Of a stretch of DNA of 64,000 nt, positions 44,393 to 54,420 are shown in pieces. The stretch covers positions 186,001 to 250,000 of the forward strand of contig NZ_QJJK01000011.1 in assembly GCF_003201475.1 (NCBI RefSeq), read 5' to 3'. Source of the stretch: Chelatococcus asaccharovorans. GTDB lineage: Bacteria > Pseudomonadota > Alphaproteobacteria > Rhizobiales > Beijerinckiaceae. Position 1 is the first letter of the stretch; every line of letters begins with the position of its first letter. The notes under the pieces are model-generated. The model had not been told where the DNA came from, did no database searches, and worked only from the letters and a program-made list of their open reading frames with translations. The position numbers and the translations under genes are program-made.

Positions 44393-45928
44393 TTAGCGCG
44401 GCAGCGTCACGGAAACTCTCAGTCCGACGGGGACCTGGCCGGGGTTCCGGGGTTCGAGAACGATGTTGCCCCCATGTCCGCTGATGATGTCGCGGGCAAT
44501 TGTCAGCCCAAGTCCGGTGCCCCCCGTCTCCCGACTCCGCGACGTCTCCAGCCGCTGGAACGGGGCGAACGCCCGTTCGACGTCCTCCGGTGCGATGCCC
44601 GGCCCATTGTCCTCGATCAGCACTTTCATCGTCTTCGGCGCCACAACGAGGCTGACGGTCACGGCCCCACCATATTTGACACCGTTGCGGATGATATTGG
44701 CCAGCGCACGACGCATGGCCACAGGCTGGCAACGGCCCGTGGCGTGGTCCGGCCCGACATACCGGGCCTCCCCTCCGTCGTCCGTGACGTCATCGCAGAG
44801 ACTGATCAAGAGCGAGGCGATATCGACGGGGCGATGATCCTCGCGCTTGGCCTCCTCGCTGGCGAAGGTCAGCGTCGCCTCGACCATGGTTTCCATCTCG
44901 GCGATATCTGACATCACCTGCCGACGCTGCGCCGGGTCGTCGAGATACTCGGCCACCAGGCGCAGCCGCGTCAGCGGCGTGCGCAGGTCATGGGAGATGG
45001 CGGCCAGAAGCATCGTGCGCTCGTCGACGAAACGCTTCAGGCGCACCTGCATATCGTTGAAGGCCCGTGCAATGGCGGCGAATTCGCGGATCGGCGGTGG
45101 CTCGATCGGTGTCATGGCCCGCTCCCGGCCGAGCCGTTCCGCCGCGGTGGCAAGCCGGCGGAGGGGCTTCAGCATGCTGCGCGCCATCCACACCGAGAGC
45201 ACGGCAATGATGACAAGGCTCAAGACGAACAGCGCGAGCGTGCGAAGTCGGTTCCACTCGAAGAAGCGGTTTCGGAACGAGCCCTCCTTCGGCTGCACCG
45301 TGAACCAGTTGCGGCCGGCATCGCTCTCCAGCGGCAAGCCGATCACAAAGCTTGGTGGCAGCACCGTGTCACGCGCAACGGCCATATTGGGCGATGCCGG
45401 CAGGGCGTCGGCACCTGGGGGAATCACGCTGATCGACGGGGGGCCAAAGCCGCCACCTTCGCTGTCGGGCGGGTCCAGCGTGAGGATAACCGGGAGAGCC
45501 TTGCCGTCGAGCCCCGCGCGCAGCAACAGGAGCAGCCGATCAAAGGGCCACCGCGCCTCCTGTTCGAAGGGCTGCCCCTGCGGCGGGGGCGGTCGGGCGC
45601 CGCCAAACCAGTCCCAGGGTTGCCAGAGGGACAAAGGCGGCGGCGGCGGCGCCGGAGGACGATCGTCGACGGAAAATTGCAGCCATTGCGCCGTTGGCAA
45701 GGCCTCAAGCGCCGCAACGCGGGCTTCGGGCCGCGTCCGCCGCGCAAGGTCATAGGCCTCGATCGCGGCATCGGCAATCCAGCCGGCCTGGAAGAGGGTG
45801 AGGTGGGGACGGGGCACGAGCAGAAACGCCACGATATTGACGATCTGCACGGCCGCGAGCGTCAGCGTGACCGCTATACCGATACGCGTCGCCAGACTGG
45901 TCGCTGACAGCCGGCGCCACAAGCTCAC
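44393..45928 (-). CDS. Sensor histidine kinase (EnvZ-like)
   Basis: A 511-residue membrane kinase. Two membrane helices (about 15-37 and 245-265) enclose a periplasmic sensor with an unusual Pro-rich stretch (PPAPPPPPLSLWQP). Then come HAMP and an H-box AAISHDLRTPLTRLRLV, an N-box ANIIRNGVKYG, and ATP lids DNGPGIAPED and GTGLGLTIAR. The GTG start overlaps the regulator's stop (GTGA). It pairs with the OmpR-type regulator upstream; the signal is unknown. Confidence 0.93.
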   Translation of the reverse strand: MSLWRRLSATSLATRIGIAVTLTLAAVQIVNIVAFLLVPRPHLTLFQAGWIADAAIEAYDLARRTRPEARVAALEALPTAQWLQFSVDDRPPAPPPPPLSLWQPWDWFGGARPPPPQGQPFEQEARWPFDRLLLLLRAGLDGKALPVILTLDPPDSEGGGFGPPSISVIPPGADALPASPNMAVARDTVLPPSFVIGLPLESDAGRNWFTVQPKEGSFRNRFFEWNRLRTLALFVLSLVIIAVLSVWMARSMLKPLRRLATAAERLGRERAMTPIEPPPIREFAAIARAFNDMQVRLKRFVDERTMLLAAISHDLRTPLTRLRLVAEYLDDPAQRRQVMSDIAEMETMVEATLTFASEEAKREDHRPVDIASLLISLCDDVTDDGGEARYVGPDHATGRCQPVAMRRALANIIRNGVKYGGAVTVSLVVAPKTMKVLIEDNGPGIAPEDVERAFAPFQRLETSRSRETGGTGLGLTIARDIISGHGGNIVLEPRNPGQVPVGLRVSVTLPR

Positions 45929-46668
45929 GGACCGTCGCCCCGCATGACCGCGCTGGTGAAGATATAGCCACCGCTGCGGACGGTCTTGATGAGCTGTGGA
46001 TCCTGCGGATCGACCTCGATCTTGCGGCGCAGACGGCTGATCTGCACATCGATGCTGCGATCGAACAGTTGTCCGACCCGCCCATGGGCGAGATCGAGCA
46101 GTTGGTCGCGGCTCAAGACACGCTCCGGATGCTCGACAAAGGCCAAAAGCAGGTCGAACTCACCTGATGTGAGGTCCGTCAGCACACCCTCGGGCGAATG
46201 CAGGGTGCGATGCGAGGCATCAAGCCGCCAGCCGGAAAAGGTAAAGCCGCCGCGACCGGGTCCCTGGGCGTCGCTGACCGGGCCGGCGCCCTGCATGCGC
46301 CGCAAAATGGCGCGGATACGGGCCAGCAGTTCGCGTGGATTGAAAGGCTTGCTGACGTAATCGTCAGCGCCAAGCTCCAGGCCGACGATGCGATCCGCAT
46401 CGTGATTCATCGCCGTCAGGAGAACGATGGGCACCGCATTGTCCGCACGCAGCCGTCGGCAGAGGGAGAGACCGTCCTCGCCCGGCATCATGATGTCGAG
46501 AACAATGATGTCAAAACGCCCGCCGGCGAGCGCCGCGAACATGCGCTCGCCGTTCGCGGCCTCGGTGGTGCGCAGGCCATGATCGGCCAGAAAGCGCACC
46601 AGCATTCCACGAATCTGCGGGTCGTCATCAACGATCAATACATGGGGCTGGGCAGCGGTCGCCGACAT
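45925..46668 (-). CDS. OmpR-family response regulator
   Basis: A 247-residue regulator. Receiver domain with phospho-acceptor Asp in IIVLDIMMPGEDG and Lys in DYVSKPFNPREL. Winged-helix output domain at the end (LLDLAHGRVGQLFDRSIDVQISRLRRKIE). GAAGGAGC precedes the ATG. First gene of the two-gene operon. Confidence 0.94.
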   Translation of the reverse strand: MSATAAQPHVLIVDDDPQIRGMLVRFLADHGLRTTEAANGERMFAALAGGRFDIIVLDIMMPGEDGLSLCRRLRADNAVPIVLLTAMNHDADRIVGLELGADDYVSKPFNPRELLARIRAILRRMQGAGPVSDAQGPGRGGFTFSGWRLDASHRTLHSPEGVLTDLTSGEFDLLLAFVEHPERVLSRDQLLDLAHGRVGQLFDRSIDVQISRLRRKIEVDPQDPQLIKTVRSGGYIFTSAVMRGDGP

Positions 46669-46962
46669 GCGCCATGCTCCTTCGCGCTGTAGATCAGGCG
46701 GTACGCGCTTCTTAAGAGATACGCAAACGCAGCATCAAGCGGATTTCTGTAACGCTTCGTTACAAACCGAAACTTCCATGTCATCGCCCATGGCCTTGCA
46801 GCCGCTACACAGGTCCTGCTCGGGCTCTATGCCGGAGATGCCGTGAAAACTCCCCAGTTGCAACGCATTTCCGGAACAGGGCGCTCGGGAGAGCCCGCCC
46901 GCATCTTCCGAGACCGAGCGCCAGTTTTCCAGCCCGTTACGGGCATGAGGCGTCTCGATCAC

Positions 46963-47259
46963 ATGTCATTTGTTTTCAGCCTTTGCACAAAATCGACGGT
47001 ATCGCCCAACATCGACCGCTCCTGGCCGTCTCTCAAACGGAAATCGGCCATGATCGGGGGCTGGGCCTGTGCCATTGCCGCTGGTGTGATCCTGTGGGGC
47101 GGTCTCGCCGTGCTGTTCGGTGCGCGTGATGGTCGCATGGTGACCCTCGCCAGCGATTGCGCCGTCACAAGCTATCGCGATCCGGTGACCGGACGGGTCC
47201 AAACGGCAAGATCATCGGCGAGCAGACTGGAAAAGCGGCTCGTCTGCGGTACCAGATAG
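46963..47259 (+). CDS. Small single-pass membrane protein
   Basis: A protein of about 98 residues (ATG 46963) or 69 residues (ATG 47050). One membrane helix (GGWACAIAAGVILWGGLAVLFGA) is followed by a short outer domain with two Cys. The start is uncertain. No family recognised. Confidence 0.4.
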   Translation: MSFVFSLCTKSTVSPNIDRSWPSLKRKSAMIGGWACAIAAGVILWGGLAVLFGARDGRMVTLASDCAVTSYRDPVTGRVQTARSSASRLEKRLVCGTR

Positions 47260-47408
47260 GACGTCTCCAAGACAAAGCGTCCCGCGGTCTCCCGTCCGGC
47301 TTGCGACTCGCAGCTTGCGCGTGAGCCAAGGTCGACCAAAGTAGCCCGCGTCCGTTTGACAGATCGGCCACAGGCAAGTGCCCGATCGCCAGATGCCTCA
47401 TCCCGATG

Positions 47409-47666
47409 TCAGCGCCGCAACCGCCGGCCGTTGGCGCGCACCTTGCGCCGCAATTTGCTGACCACATGTTCAGCCGCACCGCCGGTCGCGATCGTGGCGG
47501 CAACTTCGACGAAGGCCGTGACTTTCTCGTCGACCATCCGGTTCACTTCCGCCTCCGCAACCGGGCCGCCACCCGCCAACCGCAGCATTCGCAAAGCGAT
47601 GACTTCCTGGGCCTCGAAACTCAGGAGCGTCACGTCACGTGATAGCCGCATCCACGCTTGCCACAT
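47409..47666 (-). CDS. Hypothetical 85-residue phasin-like protein
   Basis: The start ATG 47666 follows GAAGG. Helical throughout. The stretch VIALRMLRLAGGGPVAEAEVNRMVDEKV is the kind of amphipathic region seen in short phasin-related proteins. The family assignment is tentative. Confidence 0.55.
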   Translation of the reverse strand: MWQAWMRLSRDVTLLSFEAQEVIALRMLRLAGGGPVAEAEVNRMVDEKVTAFVEVAATIATGGAAEHVVSKLRRKVRANGRRLRR

Positions 47667-48211
47667 GATTCAACCTTCATAACCCGCAGGGGAAAAGTCC
47701 GGGCCGAGCCTACGCCGGCCGAAGCCGGACGGGCGGGACATAGGTGGCCAAAAATGGAAACAGACCAGGACAGGAGCCGTCAGGCGTCCCTTCACGATCG
47801 TCGACAGTCGAGGGGGCGAGCTTCCGTTCAATATCGTCAATGACCTACCGCAACACCAAGGCCAACAGAAGCGTCGACTCAGCTTGCTTCGGCCAACGAT
47901 AACGCCGAATCACTAAAAAATATCCACGACGCGACCCTCATATTCCAAAAACGCATGGCAAGGACAATGAAAATGCCGACCCATGCACCAGGTGCCGCAC
48001 TCACGGGCTCCAGCCCACGCACGCACACCGAAGGTTGGGCCGCATCGGTCAACGCAGCATAAAGAGATCGCGGCGGCTTGGGCGCTTGACCGTTTGACGC
48101 ATGACTGATGTGCTCCAGGCACCGCCGTGAGCGCCATCAGTCGTGTATAGACTGGTGCCGGCAGTTCCGAAGACATCATCGCCACCGGCCATCCGATCGA
48201 GTTAAGTCCTA
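47667..48211. other. Intergenic region before the TerC-like gene
   Basis: About 545 bases with no convincing gene. A Mn-sensing yybP-ykoY riboswitch was considered, since it precedes many TerC genes, but its conserved blocks were not seen. Confidence 0.4.
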
Positions 48212-48946
48212 ATGCCCTTCGACCCGCAAATCCTGCTGCAGATCCTGCAAATCGCTTGGATCGACCTGCTTCTGTCAGGCGACAATGCCGTCGTCATCGC
48301 ATTGGCCTGCCGCTCATTGCCCGCACGGCAGAAGCGAGTGGGTATCTTTCTCGGTGCGGGCACGGCGGTATGCCTGCGAATCATCTTCGCGCTGATCATC
48401 AGCTACCTGCTGGAATTACCTTTCCTGCGCGTCGCGGGCAGCCTGCTTCTCCTGTGGATTGCCGTAAAGCTCGCGGTGGGCGAGGAGAGCAGCGACCACA
48501 ACATTCGGGAAAGCACCAGCCTGTGGCAGGCCGTGCGCACCATCGCCATTGCGGACGCCGTCATGAGCCTGGACAATGTGGTCGCCATTTCGGCTGCGGC
48601 CCACGGCAATCCGTGGCTTTTCATCTTCGGCCTGATCCTGTCGATCCCGCTGATCATGGTCGGATCCACGCTGATCATGGCCCTGCTCGAGCGTTTTCCC
48701 ATCTTCGTCTGGGCCGGCGCTCTGCTGCTCGGCTGGATCGCAGGCGAAATGCTGGTCTCCGACCCCTTGGTGGTGGCGCAACTGAATTCTTTGGGTACGG
48801 CGCTTGCCTTCCCGGACGCAGCCCACGACGGGGCACTCATGCCGGTCGCGCGCGTGCTCTATGCGGCCGCCGCCGTCGGCGCCTTGTTCGTACTGGCAGC
48901 GGCCGGCCTGGTAAAATGGTCGCGCAGCCGGGAAAAGGAAGCCTAG
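48212..48946 (+). CDS. TerC/YjbE-family integral membrane protein
   Basis: A 244-residue protein with about seven membrane helices. It has the two family signatures IDLLLSGDNAVVIALACR and IADAVMSLDNVVAISAAA, each with an acidic residue followed by DN in a helix. Relatives export manganese or take part in metal homeostasis. Monocistronic. Confidence 0.9.
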   Translation: MPFDPQILLQILQIAWIDLLLSGDNAVVIALACRSLPARQKRVGIFLGAGTAVCLRIIFALIISYLLELPFLRVAGSLLLLWIAVKLAVGEESSDHNIRESTSLWQAVRTIAIADAVMSLDNVVAISAAAHGNPWLFIFGLILSIPLIMVGSTLIMALLERFPIFVWAGALLLGWIAGEMLVSDPLVVAQLNSLGTALAFPDAAHDGALMPVARVLYAAAAVGALFVLAAAGLVKWSRSREKEA

Positions 48947-48973
48947 CTTCAATCGACATTCTGCGTTTCAGCT

Positions 48974-49178
48974 GTCATGGCCGGGCTTGTCGTTGAAGTC
49001 GGGCTTGCCGACTTCAACGTGTCCAACGCGAAACTCGGCAACAGCCGAGTTCCGTTGCCATCCCGATTTATGGAAGCGCCTTTCCGATCGGGATCACCGG
49101 AACTCGGCTGTTGCCGGGTTCCTGATCACAAGCCGAAATTCGGATAAATCCGATTTCGGGGTCAAGCCCGATGATGAC
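48974..49178. repeat. Multi-hairpin mosaic element
   Basis: The ends GTCATGGCCGGGCTTG and CAAGCCCGATGATGAC are imperfect inverted repeats. Inside are four hairpins: GTTGAAGTCGG/CCGACTTCAAC (48992-49018), ACTCGGC/GCCGAGT (about 49033-49051), GGAACTCGGC/GCCGGGTTCC (about 49098-49121), and CCGAAATTCGG.../...CCGATTTCGG (about 49133-49160). Intergenic and non-coding. Confidence 0.7.
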
Positions 49179-49224
49179 AAGGGTAACACGTGCAGCAATT
49201 CTTGAATGTCGATTGAAGCTTAGG

Positions 49225-49320
49225 CAAGTCCGCCTGTTGCGGATTGGCTTCGCTCAAAAATAGACGAGAAAATTCATCGGCTTGGATGGGATCAGACATC
49301 CATTCAAGTCGGACCCGCTC
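49225..49320. repeat. Interspersed repeat family 1, copy 3
   Basis: Same order of units as 27931: AAGTCCGCCTGTTGCGGATT, GGCTTCGCTC and AAAAATAGACGAGAAAATTC. It is followed by an imperfect CGGCTTGGATGGGATC / CATCCATTCAAGTCGG hairpin. It ends at the stop codon of the phosphatase gene. Confidence 0.75.
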
Positions 49321-49772
49321 TAGCTCGGGCCCGAGAAGCGCTGAAGGATGCGCTGGGTCAGCTGGTCACGGACACTGCGATAGGCGTCGAGCCTCTGGTC
49401 CCGCGTTCCTTCCGCAGCCGTAGGATCATGGGTCGGCCAGTATTCCACGTCGAAGGCCTGCGTTCGCGTCAGTTCAAGCGACTGGTGATGCGCCTCCGGC
49501 GAGAGCGTCACGATCAGGTCGAAACTGAGATCAGCAAGGTCATCCAGCGACTGGGGGACGTGATCGCCGATCGCCACCCCGATCTCGTCCATGACCGCCA
49601 CGGCGAAGGGATCGAGGTCATCGGGCCGCACACCACAGGACGTGACATAGATCGCGCGGCCGAAGAAATGGCGGGCGATGCCCGCCGCCATGGGCGAGCG
49701 CACCGCATTATGGGCGCACATGAACAGAACCGCCCTGACCTCGCGAGCCCCGGCAGGCGACGGCTCCGCCAT
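49320..49772 (-). CDS. Low-molecular-weight phosphatase / arsenate-reductase-like protein
   Basis: A 150-residue protein of the LMW protein-tyrosine phosphatase fold. The phosphate loop is CAHNAVRSPMAAG (Cys19, Arg25) and the late acid is in PTHDPTA. The start ATG 49772 follows GGAAGGGG and lies four bases after the UPF0262 stop. It is part of the conserved murA-to-phosphatase cluster of Hyphomicrobiales. Whether it reduces arsenate or acts on phosphotyrosine cannot be told. Confidence 0.88.
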   Translation of the reverse strand: MAEPSPAGAREVRAVLFMCAHNAVRSPMAAGIARHFFGRAIYVTSCGVRPDDLDPFAVAVMDEIGVAIGDHVPQSLDDLADLSFDLIVTLSPEAHHQSLELTRTQAFDVEYWPTHDPTAAEGTRDQRLDAYRSVRDQLTQRILQRFSGPS

Positions 49773-49776
49773 TGGC

Positions 49777-50229
49777 TCACCCCTTCCAGTGCAGCGCAAA
49801 AATCAGGGTGAACAGGCGCCTGGCCGTGTCGAAATCGACCTCGACCTTGCCGTTGAGACGCTCACGCAGAAGCTCGGAGGCTTCGTCGTGCAAGCCTCGG
49901 CGGCCCATGTCGATCGCCTCGATTTGCGAGGGGGTCGCGCTGCGAATGGCCGCGTAGTAGCTGTCGCAAATGAGTTTGTAGTCCTTGATCACCCGGCGAA
50001 ACGGCGTGAGGGACAGGACATGCACGATAACCGCATCGCCGCTCTCGCGGCGGATATCCAGCGCGAGCTTCTTCTCCACGAGCGAGATGTTGAGGCAATA
50101 GGGGCCGCCATCGTCACCCGGCACGGCGAAGGAATTGGCCTCGAGGATATCCCAGATGGCGACTGCGCGCTCGTGCTCCTGATCCGGGTTGCCCCGGCCG
50201 ATCGAGACTTCATCAAGCGTGACGGACAT
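49777..50229 (-). CDS. UPF0262 family protein
   Basis: A 150-residue protein restricted mainly to Alphaproteobacteria. The start at 50229 gives [20 protein letters not shown], which is close to the usual family start. The block [23 protein letters not shown] is conserved. It follows hisD by about 50 bases. Function unknown. Confidence 0.88.
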   Translation of the reverse strand: MSVTLDEVSIGRGNPDQEHERAVAIWDILEANSFAVPGDDGGPYCLNISLVEKKLALDIRRESGDAVIVHVLSLTPFRRVIKDYKLICDSYYAAIRSATPSQIEAIDMGRRGLHDEASELLRERLNGKVEVDFDTARRLFTLIFALHWKG

Positions 50230-50278
50230 GAGGCGGCGGCGATGCTTGGCGTCTCCCAACCCTCTTCTCCTGTCACAA

Positions 50279-51607
50279 TTATCGATTGAGCCGGATGCTG
50301 ACTGAACGCGCGTGAGCGTCAAGTCCCTCTGCCCGGCCGAGGGCAATCGCCGCCGGACCGAGCGCCGCGAGGCTGTCGGGCGTGCAGTGAAGGATAGACG
50401 TCCGCTTCATGAAGTCGAGGACCCCGAGGCCGGATGAGAAGCGTGCCGAACGCGCGGTCGGCAAGACATGGTTCGAGCCGCCGACATAGTCACCGATCGC
50501 TTCCGGCGTATGGCCGCCGAGGAAGATCGCGCCGGCATTGCGGATGCGCCGCGCGAGCGCGTCAGCATCGGCCGCGACGATCTCGAGATGCTCCGGCGCG
50601 AGCCGATCGACCAGCGGGATGGCCTCGGCCAGCGACGCCACATGGATGATGGCCCCAAAATTCCGCCAGCTGGCACCGGCGATCTCCCGGCGCGGCAGGG
50701 TCTTGAGCTGCCCCGCGACCGCGGCTTTCACCGCGGTTGCCAACGCGCGGTCGTCGGTGACGAGGATGGACTGGGCTGCCGTGTCGTGCTCGGCCTGGGC
50801 GAGGAGGTCAGCGGCGATCCATTCCGGATTGGCCGACCCGTCCGCCAGCACCAGGACCTCGGAAGGCCCCGCGATCATGTCGATGCCCACGCGTCCGAAG
50901 ACGCGCCGCTTGGCGGCCGCCACATAGGCATTGCCGGGCCCGACGATCTTATCCACGGGGCGGATCGTATCCGTGCCGTAGGCGAGCGCCGCCACCGCCT
51001 GCGCGCCGCCGATCCGGTAGACCTCGTCCACGCCCGCAAGCCGCGCGGCCGCGAAGACGAGCGGATTGACCGCGCCGTCGGGGGTCGGCACGGCCATCAC
51101 GATGCGCGCGACGCCGGCGACCTTGGCGGGCACGGCGTTCATCAGCACCGACGACGGATAGCTCGCGGTGCCGCCCGGCACATAGATCCCGACGGCCGCA
51201 ACCGCCGTCCAGCGCCAGCCCAGTGTCACGCCCAGCGCATCGGTGAACCGCTCGTCCTTGGGCAACTGGCGGCTGTGATACGCCTCGATCCGGTCACGCG
51301 CCGTCTTGAGCGCCGCCAGCGTTTCGCCGTCGCAGGCGCCCGCCGCCGCGTCGAGCTCGCCCTCGCTCACCCGCAAGGTCTCCGGCGTCAGGTCGAGCCG
51401 GTCGAACTGACGCGAAAAATCGATCACCGCCTGATCGCCGCCGGCGACGACGGCCTGCACAATGCGGGCGACGGCCTGGTCGACCTCCTCCGAGACCTCG
51501 CGCTTCATCGCGAGAAGAGCAGCGAAGCGGGCGGGAAAATCCGTCGCGGCACTGTCGAGCTCCAGCGGTCCGATGCCGGAGGGTGAATTGTCTGGCGCGT
51601 TGGTCAT
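50279..51607 (-). CDS. hisD: Histidinol dehydrogenase
   Basis: A 442-residue enzyme catalysing the last two oxidation steps of histidine synthesis. The start at 51607 follows AAGAGACGT. Signatures include [54 protein letters not shown] and [12 protein letters not shown], plus the zinc/catalytic histidines in LAPEHLEI and AEHDTAAQ. It sits between DUF2948 and UPF0262, the conserved order for this bacterial group. Confidence 0.96.
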   Translation of the reverse strand: MTNAPDNSPSGIGPLELDSAATDFPARFAALLAMKREVSEEVDQAVARIVQAVVAGGDQAVIDFSRQFDRLDLTPETLRVSEGELDAAAGACDGETLAALKTARDRIEAYHSRQLPKDERFTDALGVTLGWRWTAVAAVGIYVPGGTASYPSSVLMNAVPAKVAGVARIVMAVPTPDGAVNPLVFAAARLAGVDEVYRIGGAQAVAALAYGTDTIRPVDKIVGPGNAYVAAAKRRVFGRVGIDMIAGPSEVLVLADGSANPEWIAADLLAQAEHDTAAQSILVTDDRALATAVKAAVAGQLKTLPRREIAGASWRNFGAIIHVASLAEAIPLVDRLAPEHLEIVAADADALARRIRNAGAIFLGGHTPEAIGDYVGGSNHVLPTARSARFSSGLGVLDFMKRTSILHCTPDSLAALGPAAIALGRAEGLDAHARSVSIRLNR

Positions 51608-51668
51608 ACGTCTCTTGCTACATTCTCGGGCGTGGGACTGGTGCGAGGAACAGGGATGCGCGCCGCTA

Positions 51669-52097
51669 TCAGGGCACGTCGTGTTTGGGGCGGGCCGGCG
51701 CTTCCCACTCCGGGCCAAGGTCTTTCAACTGCGCCTCGATACACTCGACGCGCAGCTCGATGGCGGCCCCGCCTGAGAACAACAGCATCACGAGACCGGA
51801 CGGCGCGTCGGTCTCGATGAAATCGATGGCGAGCAGGTTCAGGACCTCGCCATTGCGCGCCGGATCGATCTTGTTGCGGCGAACCCGTTCGACCTGGTTG
51901 AAATGCAGGGCAGCCAGCCGCCGCCGGGGCTTGTCTTCGGCCGGCGCCTCCCACTCGAAGCGGTGGACAGCCATCGCAAAGCAGCGCCTTTGCGGCAGAT
52001 AGGTCAGATCCTCCACACGCAGCAGCGCATCCTGCAGATGTGCCGAGATGACGGACAAATCTTCACGGTCGAGGGCAACCAGCTTGATCTCGTCCAT
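51669..52097 (-). CDS. DUF2948 family protein
   Basis: A 142-residue protein of the alphaproteobacterial DUF2948 family: LKLVALDREDL-type start (IKLVALDREDLSVISAHLQDA), then LTYLPQRRCFAMAVHRFEWE and the VMLLFSGGAAIELRVECIEAQL end. It precedes hisD by 61 bases. Role unknown. Confidence 0.9.
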   Translation of the reverse strand: MDEIKLVALDREDLSVISAHLQDALLRVEDLTYLPQRRCFAMAVHRFEWEAPAEDKPRRRLAALHFNQVERVRRNKIDPARNGEVLNLLAIDFIETDAPSGLVMLLFSGGAAIELRVECIEAQLKDLGPEWEAPARPKHDVP

Positions 52098-52337
52098 ATT
52101 CGGTCCCCATGCGTCTCAGAAATTACCAAAAATTGACGCACTCATGGTTTGTTATCCCCGGGTGGGGGCCGACGCAACAGATGCGGCGGCTCGGGGGTCG
52201 ATGAAACATTCCCTGGCATTAGGCGTTGAGACCACAACTCAATCTGTGCAGGTCGTGCCATCGGCTCTGCAGCGCTGACGATCGGCCCGCGTTGCAGCCT
52301 GCCTTGACGCGGCTGGACGCGGGGTTTGGAGGAAACA

Positions 52338-52712
52338 ATGTCTTTTCGCCTTTTTCTGTCGCTGTTCGCGCTGCTGGTGGCAGGCTGGATGGCTGTGCCC
52401 CAGACAGCGCTGGCCCAGTATGCCCCTCCCGGCTATGGACGCGACTATTATGATGACCGTGGCCCGCCTCGCTATGATCCCCGCGAGGAAAGGCGGCGCG
52501 AAGAATGGCGGCGCCAGCAGGAGTGGGAGCGCCGCAACGAGCGTCGGGGCGACTGGGACGGCCGCCGCGGCGGCTGGGACGATCGCCGGGGCCCCCGCGG
52601 GGGCCGCTATTGCGTAACCTCGCGCGGAAGCTGCCCGGCCGTCGGTCCGTCCGGCGGGGCATGCCGCTGCGAAATCCCGGGCTTCGGGCGCAAGCGCGGC
52701 ATCATCCAGTAA
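52338..52712 (+). CDS. Exported Arg/Asp/Gly-rich small protein
   Basis: A 124-residue protein. The ATG at 52338 follows GGAGGAAAC. A signal peptide runs to about residue 24 (ends ALAQ). The mature part is highly charged and low in complexity (RREEWRRQQEWERRNERR, GRRGGWDDRRGP). It then has a short C-terminal domain with four Cys (CVTSRGSC ... GGACRCEIPG). Divergent from DUF2948 and convergent with murA. A strong terminator follows. Confidence 0.7.
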   Translation: MSFRLFLSLFALLVAGWMAVPQTALAQYAPPGYGRDYYDDRGPPRYDPREERRREEWRRQQEWERRNERRGDWDGRRGGWDDRRGPRGGRYCVTSRGSCPAVGPSGGACRCEIPGFGRKRGIIQ

Positions 52713-52741
52713 GCCGGCGCCAACCAACGCACCTCAATCGG

Positions 52742-52770
52742 GCCGCCGCTGACACCAGCGGCGGCTTTTT
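52742..52770 (+). terminator. Strong Rho-independent terminator
   Basis: GCCGCCGCTG (52742-52751) and CAGCGGCGGC (52756-52765) form a perfect ten-pair stem with an ACAC loop and a T5 tail. It ends the exported-protein gene. Confidence 0.92.
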
Positions 52771-52823
52771 ATCGCCGGTCGCCGGCCTGCCGTCCGCGAC
52801 CTGCGCTGGGGCAGGCCGTCCGC

Positions 52824-54113
52824 TCAGCCGGAGATGCGCTCGATGCGGGCGCCGCAGCGCCCAAGCTTGTTCTCGAGTGCTTCGAAGCCGCGATCGAGGT
52901 GATAGACGCGGTTGACCATTGTCTCGCCCTCGGCGGCCAGGGCCGCGATGACGAGCGAGACGGAGGCGCGCAGGTCGGTCGCCATGACGGGCGCGCCCTT
53001 GAGGCGCTCGACGCCGTCGACATAAGCGACATCGCCATCGAGGCGAATCCGGGCGCCGAGGCGAGCCAGCTCCTGCACATGCATGAAGCGGTTCTCGAAG
53101 ATGGTCTCGCGAATGCGGGACGTGCCGTTGGCCCGGGTCATCAGCGCCATGAGCTGCGCCTGCAGATCCGTGGGGAAACCCGGGAACGGCTCCGTCGTCA
53201 CGTCGACGCTCGCAAGCCCCGCGCCGTTGCGCTTCACGCGGATTCCCGCGTTGCTGGCACTGATCTCCGCGCCGGCCTCAACCAACACGTCGAGCGCCGA
53301 CTGCAGGAGGTCGGGCTCGGCGCCTTCCAGCAGAACATCGCCCCCGGTCATGGCAACGGCCATCGCATAGGTGCCGGTCTCGATACGGTCCGGCAGCACG
53401 GAATGCTCCGCGCCGCCGAGGCTGGTCACGCCCTCCACGACGATGCGCGTGGTGCCGGCGCCCGTGATACGCGCCCCCATCTTGGCCAGGCAAAGGGCGA
53501 GGTCTGTCACCTCCGGCTCGCAGGCCGCGTTCTCGATCACCGTGGTGCCCTCGGCCAGAACTGCCGCCATCAGCGCCGTATGCGTCCCGCCGACGGTCAC
53601 CTTGGGGAAGACGATCTCTGCCCCCCGCAATCCCTTTGGCGCCCGGGCCTGCACGTAGCCCGCATCGATCTCGATCTCCGCACCGAGCCGCTCCAGCGCC
53701 ATGAGCAGAAGGTCGACGGGCCGCGTGCCGATGGCGCAGCCACCCGGAAGGGACACACGCGCCTCGCCCATGCGGGCAACGAGCGGGCCAAGCACCCAGA
53801 AACTCGCCCGCATGCGCGAGACGAGCTCGTAGGGGGCGAAAGTGTCAATGATGCTGCTCGCCTTGAGGCGGATTGTCTGCCCCGTCTCGGCGGTCTGCCC
53901 CTGGCGCTTGCCGGCAATGCTGTGGTCCACGCCATGATTGCCGAGGATGCGCAGGAGCAGGCCGACATCCGCCAGACGCGGGACGTTGTGCAGTTCCAGC
54001 GTCTCATCCGTGAGGAGAGAAGCGATCATGAGGGGCAGGGCCGCATTCTTGGCCCCGGATATGGGCAGCGTACCAAAAAGCGGCTCGCCCCCCACGATGC
54101 GAATTCGATCCAT
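52824..54113 (-). CDS. murA: UDP-N-acetylglucosamine 1-carboxyvinyltransferase
   Basis: A 429-residue enzyme that transfers enolpyruvate to UDP-GlcNAc, the first committed step of peptidoglycan synthesis. The start [24 protein letters not shown] has the substrate-binding KN. The catalytic Cys is in [16 protein letters not shown], and the fosfomycin-target Cys is retained. It follows the 81-residue gene by six bases. Confidence 0.96.
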   Translation of the reverse strand: MDRIRIVGGEPLFGTLPISGAKNAALPLMIASLLTDETLELHNVPRLADVGLLLRILGNHGVDHSIAGKRQGQTAETGQTIRLKASSIIDTFAPYELVSRMRASFWVLGPLVARMGEARVSLPGGCAIGTRPVDLLLMALERLGAEIEIDAGYVQARAPKGLRGAEIVFPKVTVGGTHTALMAAVLAEGTTVIENAACEPEVTDLALCLAKMGARITGAGTTRIVVEGVTSLGGAEHSVLPDRIETGTYAMAVAMTGGDVLLEGAEPDLLQSALDVLVEAGAEISASNAGIRVKRNGAGLASVDVTTEPFPGFPTDLQAQLMALMTRANGTSRIRETIFENRFMHVQELARLGARIRLDGDVAYVDGVERLKGAPVMATDLRASVSLVIAALAAEGETMVNRVYHLDRGFEALENKLGRCGARIERISG

Positions 54114-54119
54114 CGATAA

Positions 54120-54365
54120 TCAGTCCTCTTTCACTGGATGCTGGCCGCCCGCCCCGTGGAAATGCGTTGCAGGATCATCATGCGGTCCCGGGGCCGGCGT
54201 GCCCTGGCTGCCGGTCCCCGCCATTGGCGAATCGGATCCCTCATGGAAACCCTGGCCCGACACCGCGACCTTGCGCGCCCGGCCCTGCGCCTTGCGGCGC
54301 TTCAGGTTGTCCCGCAAGGCAGCCGCCAGCCGCGCCTGCCGGCTATCCGTCTCACTTTTCGCCAT
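54120..54365 (-). CDS. Small protein upstream of murA
   Basis: An 81-residue protein. A basic helix (RQARLAAALRDNLKRRKAQGRARK) is followed by a Gly/Pro-rich disordered tail. A similar short gene precedes murA in related bacteria (from memory). It is six bases from murA, so co-transcribed. Function unknown. Confidence 0.65.
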   Translation of the reverse strand: MAKSETDSRQARLAAALRDNLKRRKAQGRARKVAVSGQGFHEGSDSPMAGTGSQGTPAPGPHDDPATHFHGAGGQHPVKED

Positions 54366-54420
54366 GGCGGTCCGTGATCAAGCCATTCATTCACACCGTC
54401 ACTTCAGCAGCCGCGCCCGT

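Noticed and set aside
47913-48185. Cys-rich 90-residue minus-strand frame
   Set aside because: No ribosome site, no family pattern, odd composition.
47667-48211. Mn riboswitch (yybP-ykoY) before the TerC-like gene
   Set aside because: The conserved GGGGAGTAG-type and GCCTGAGG-type blocks were not found.
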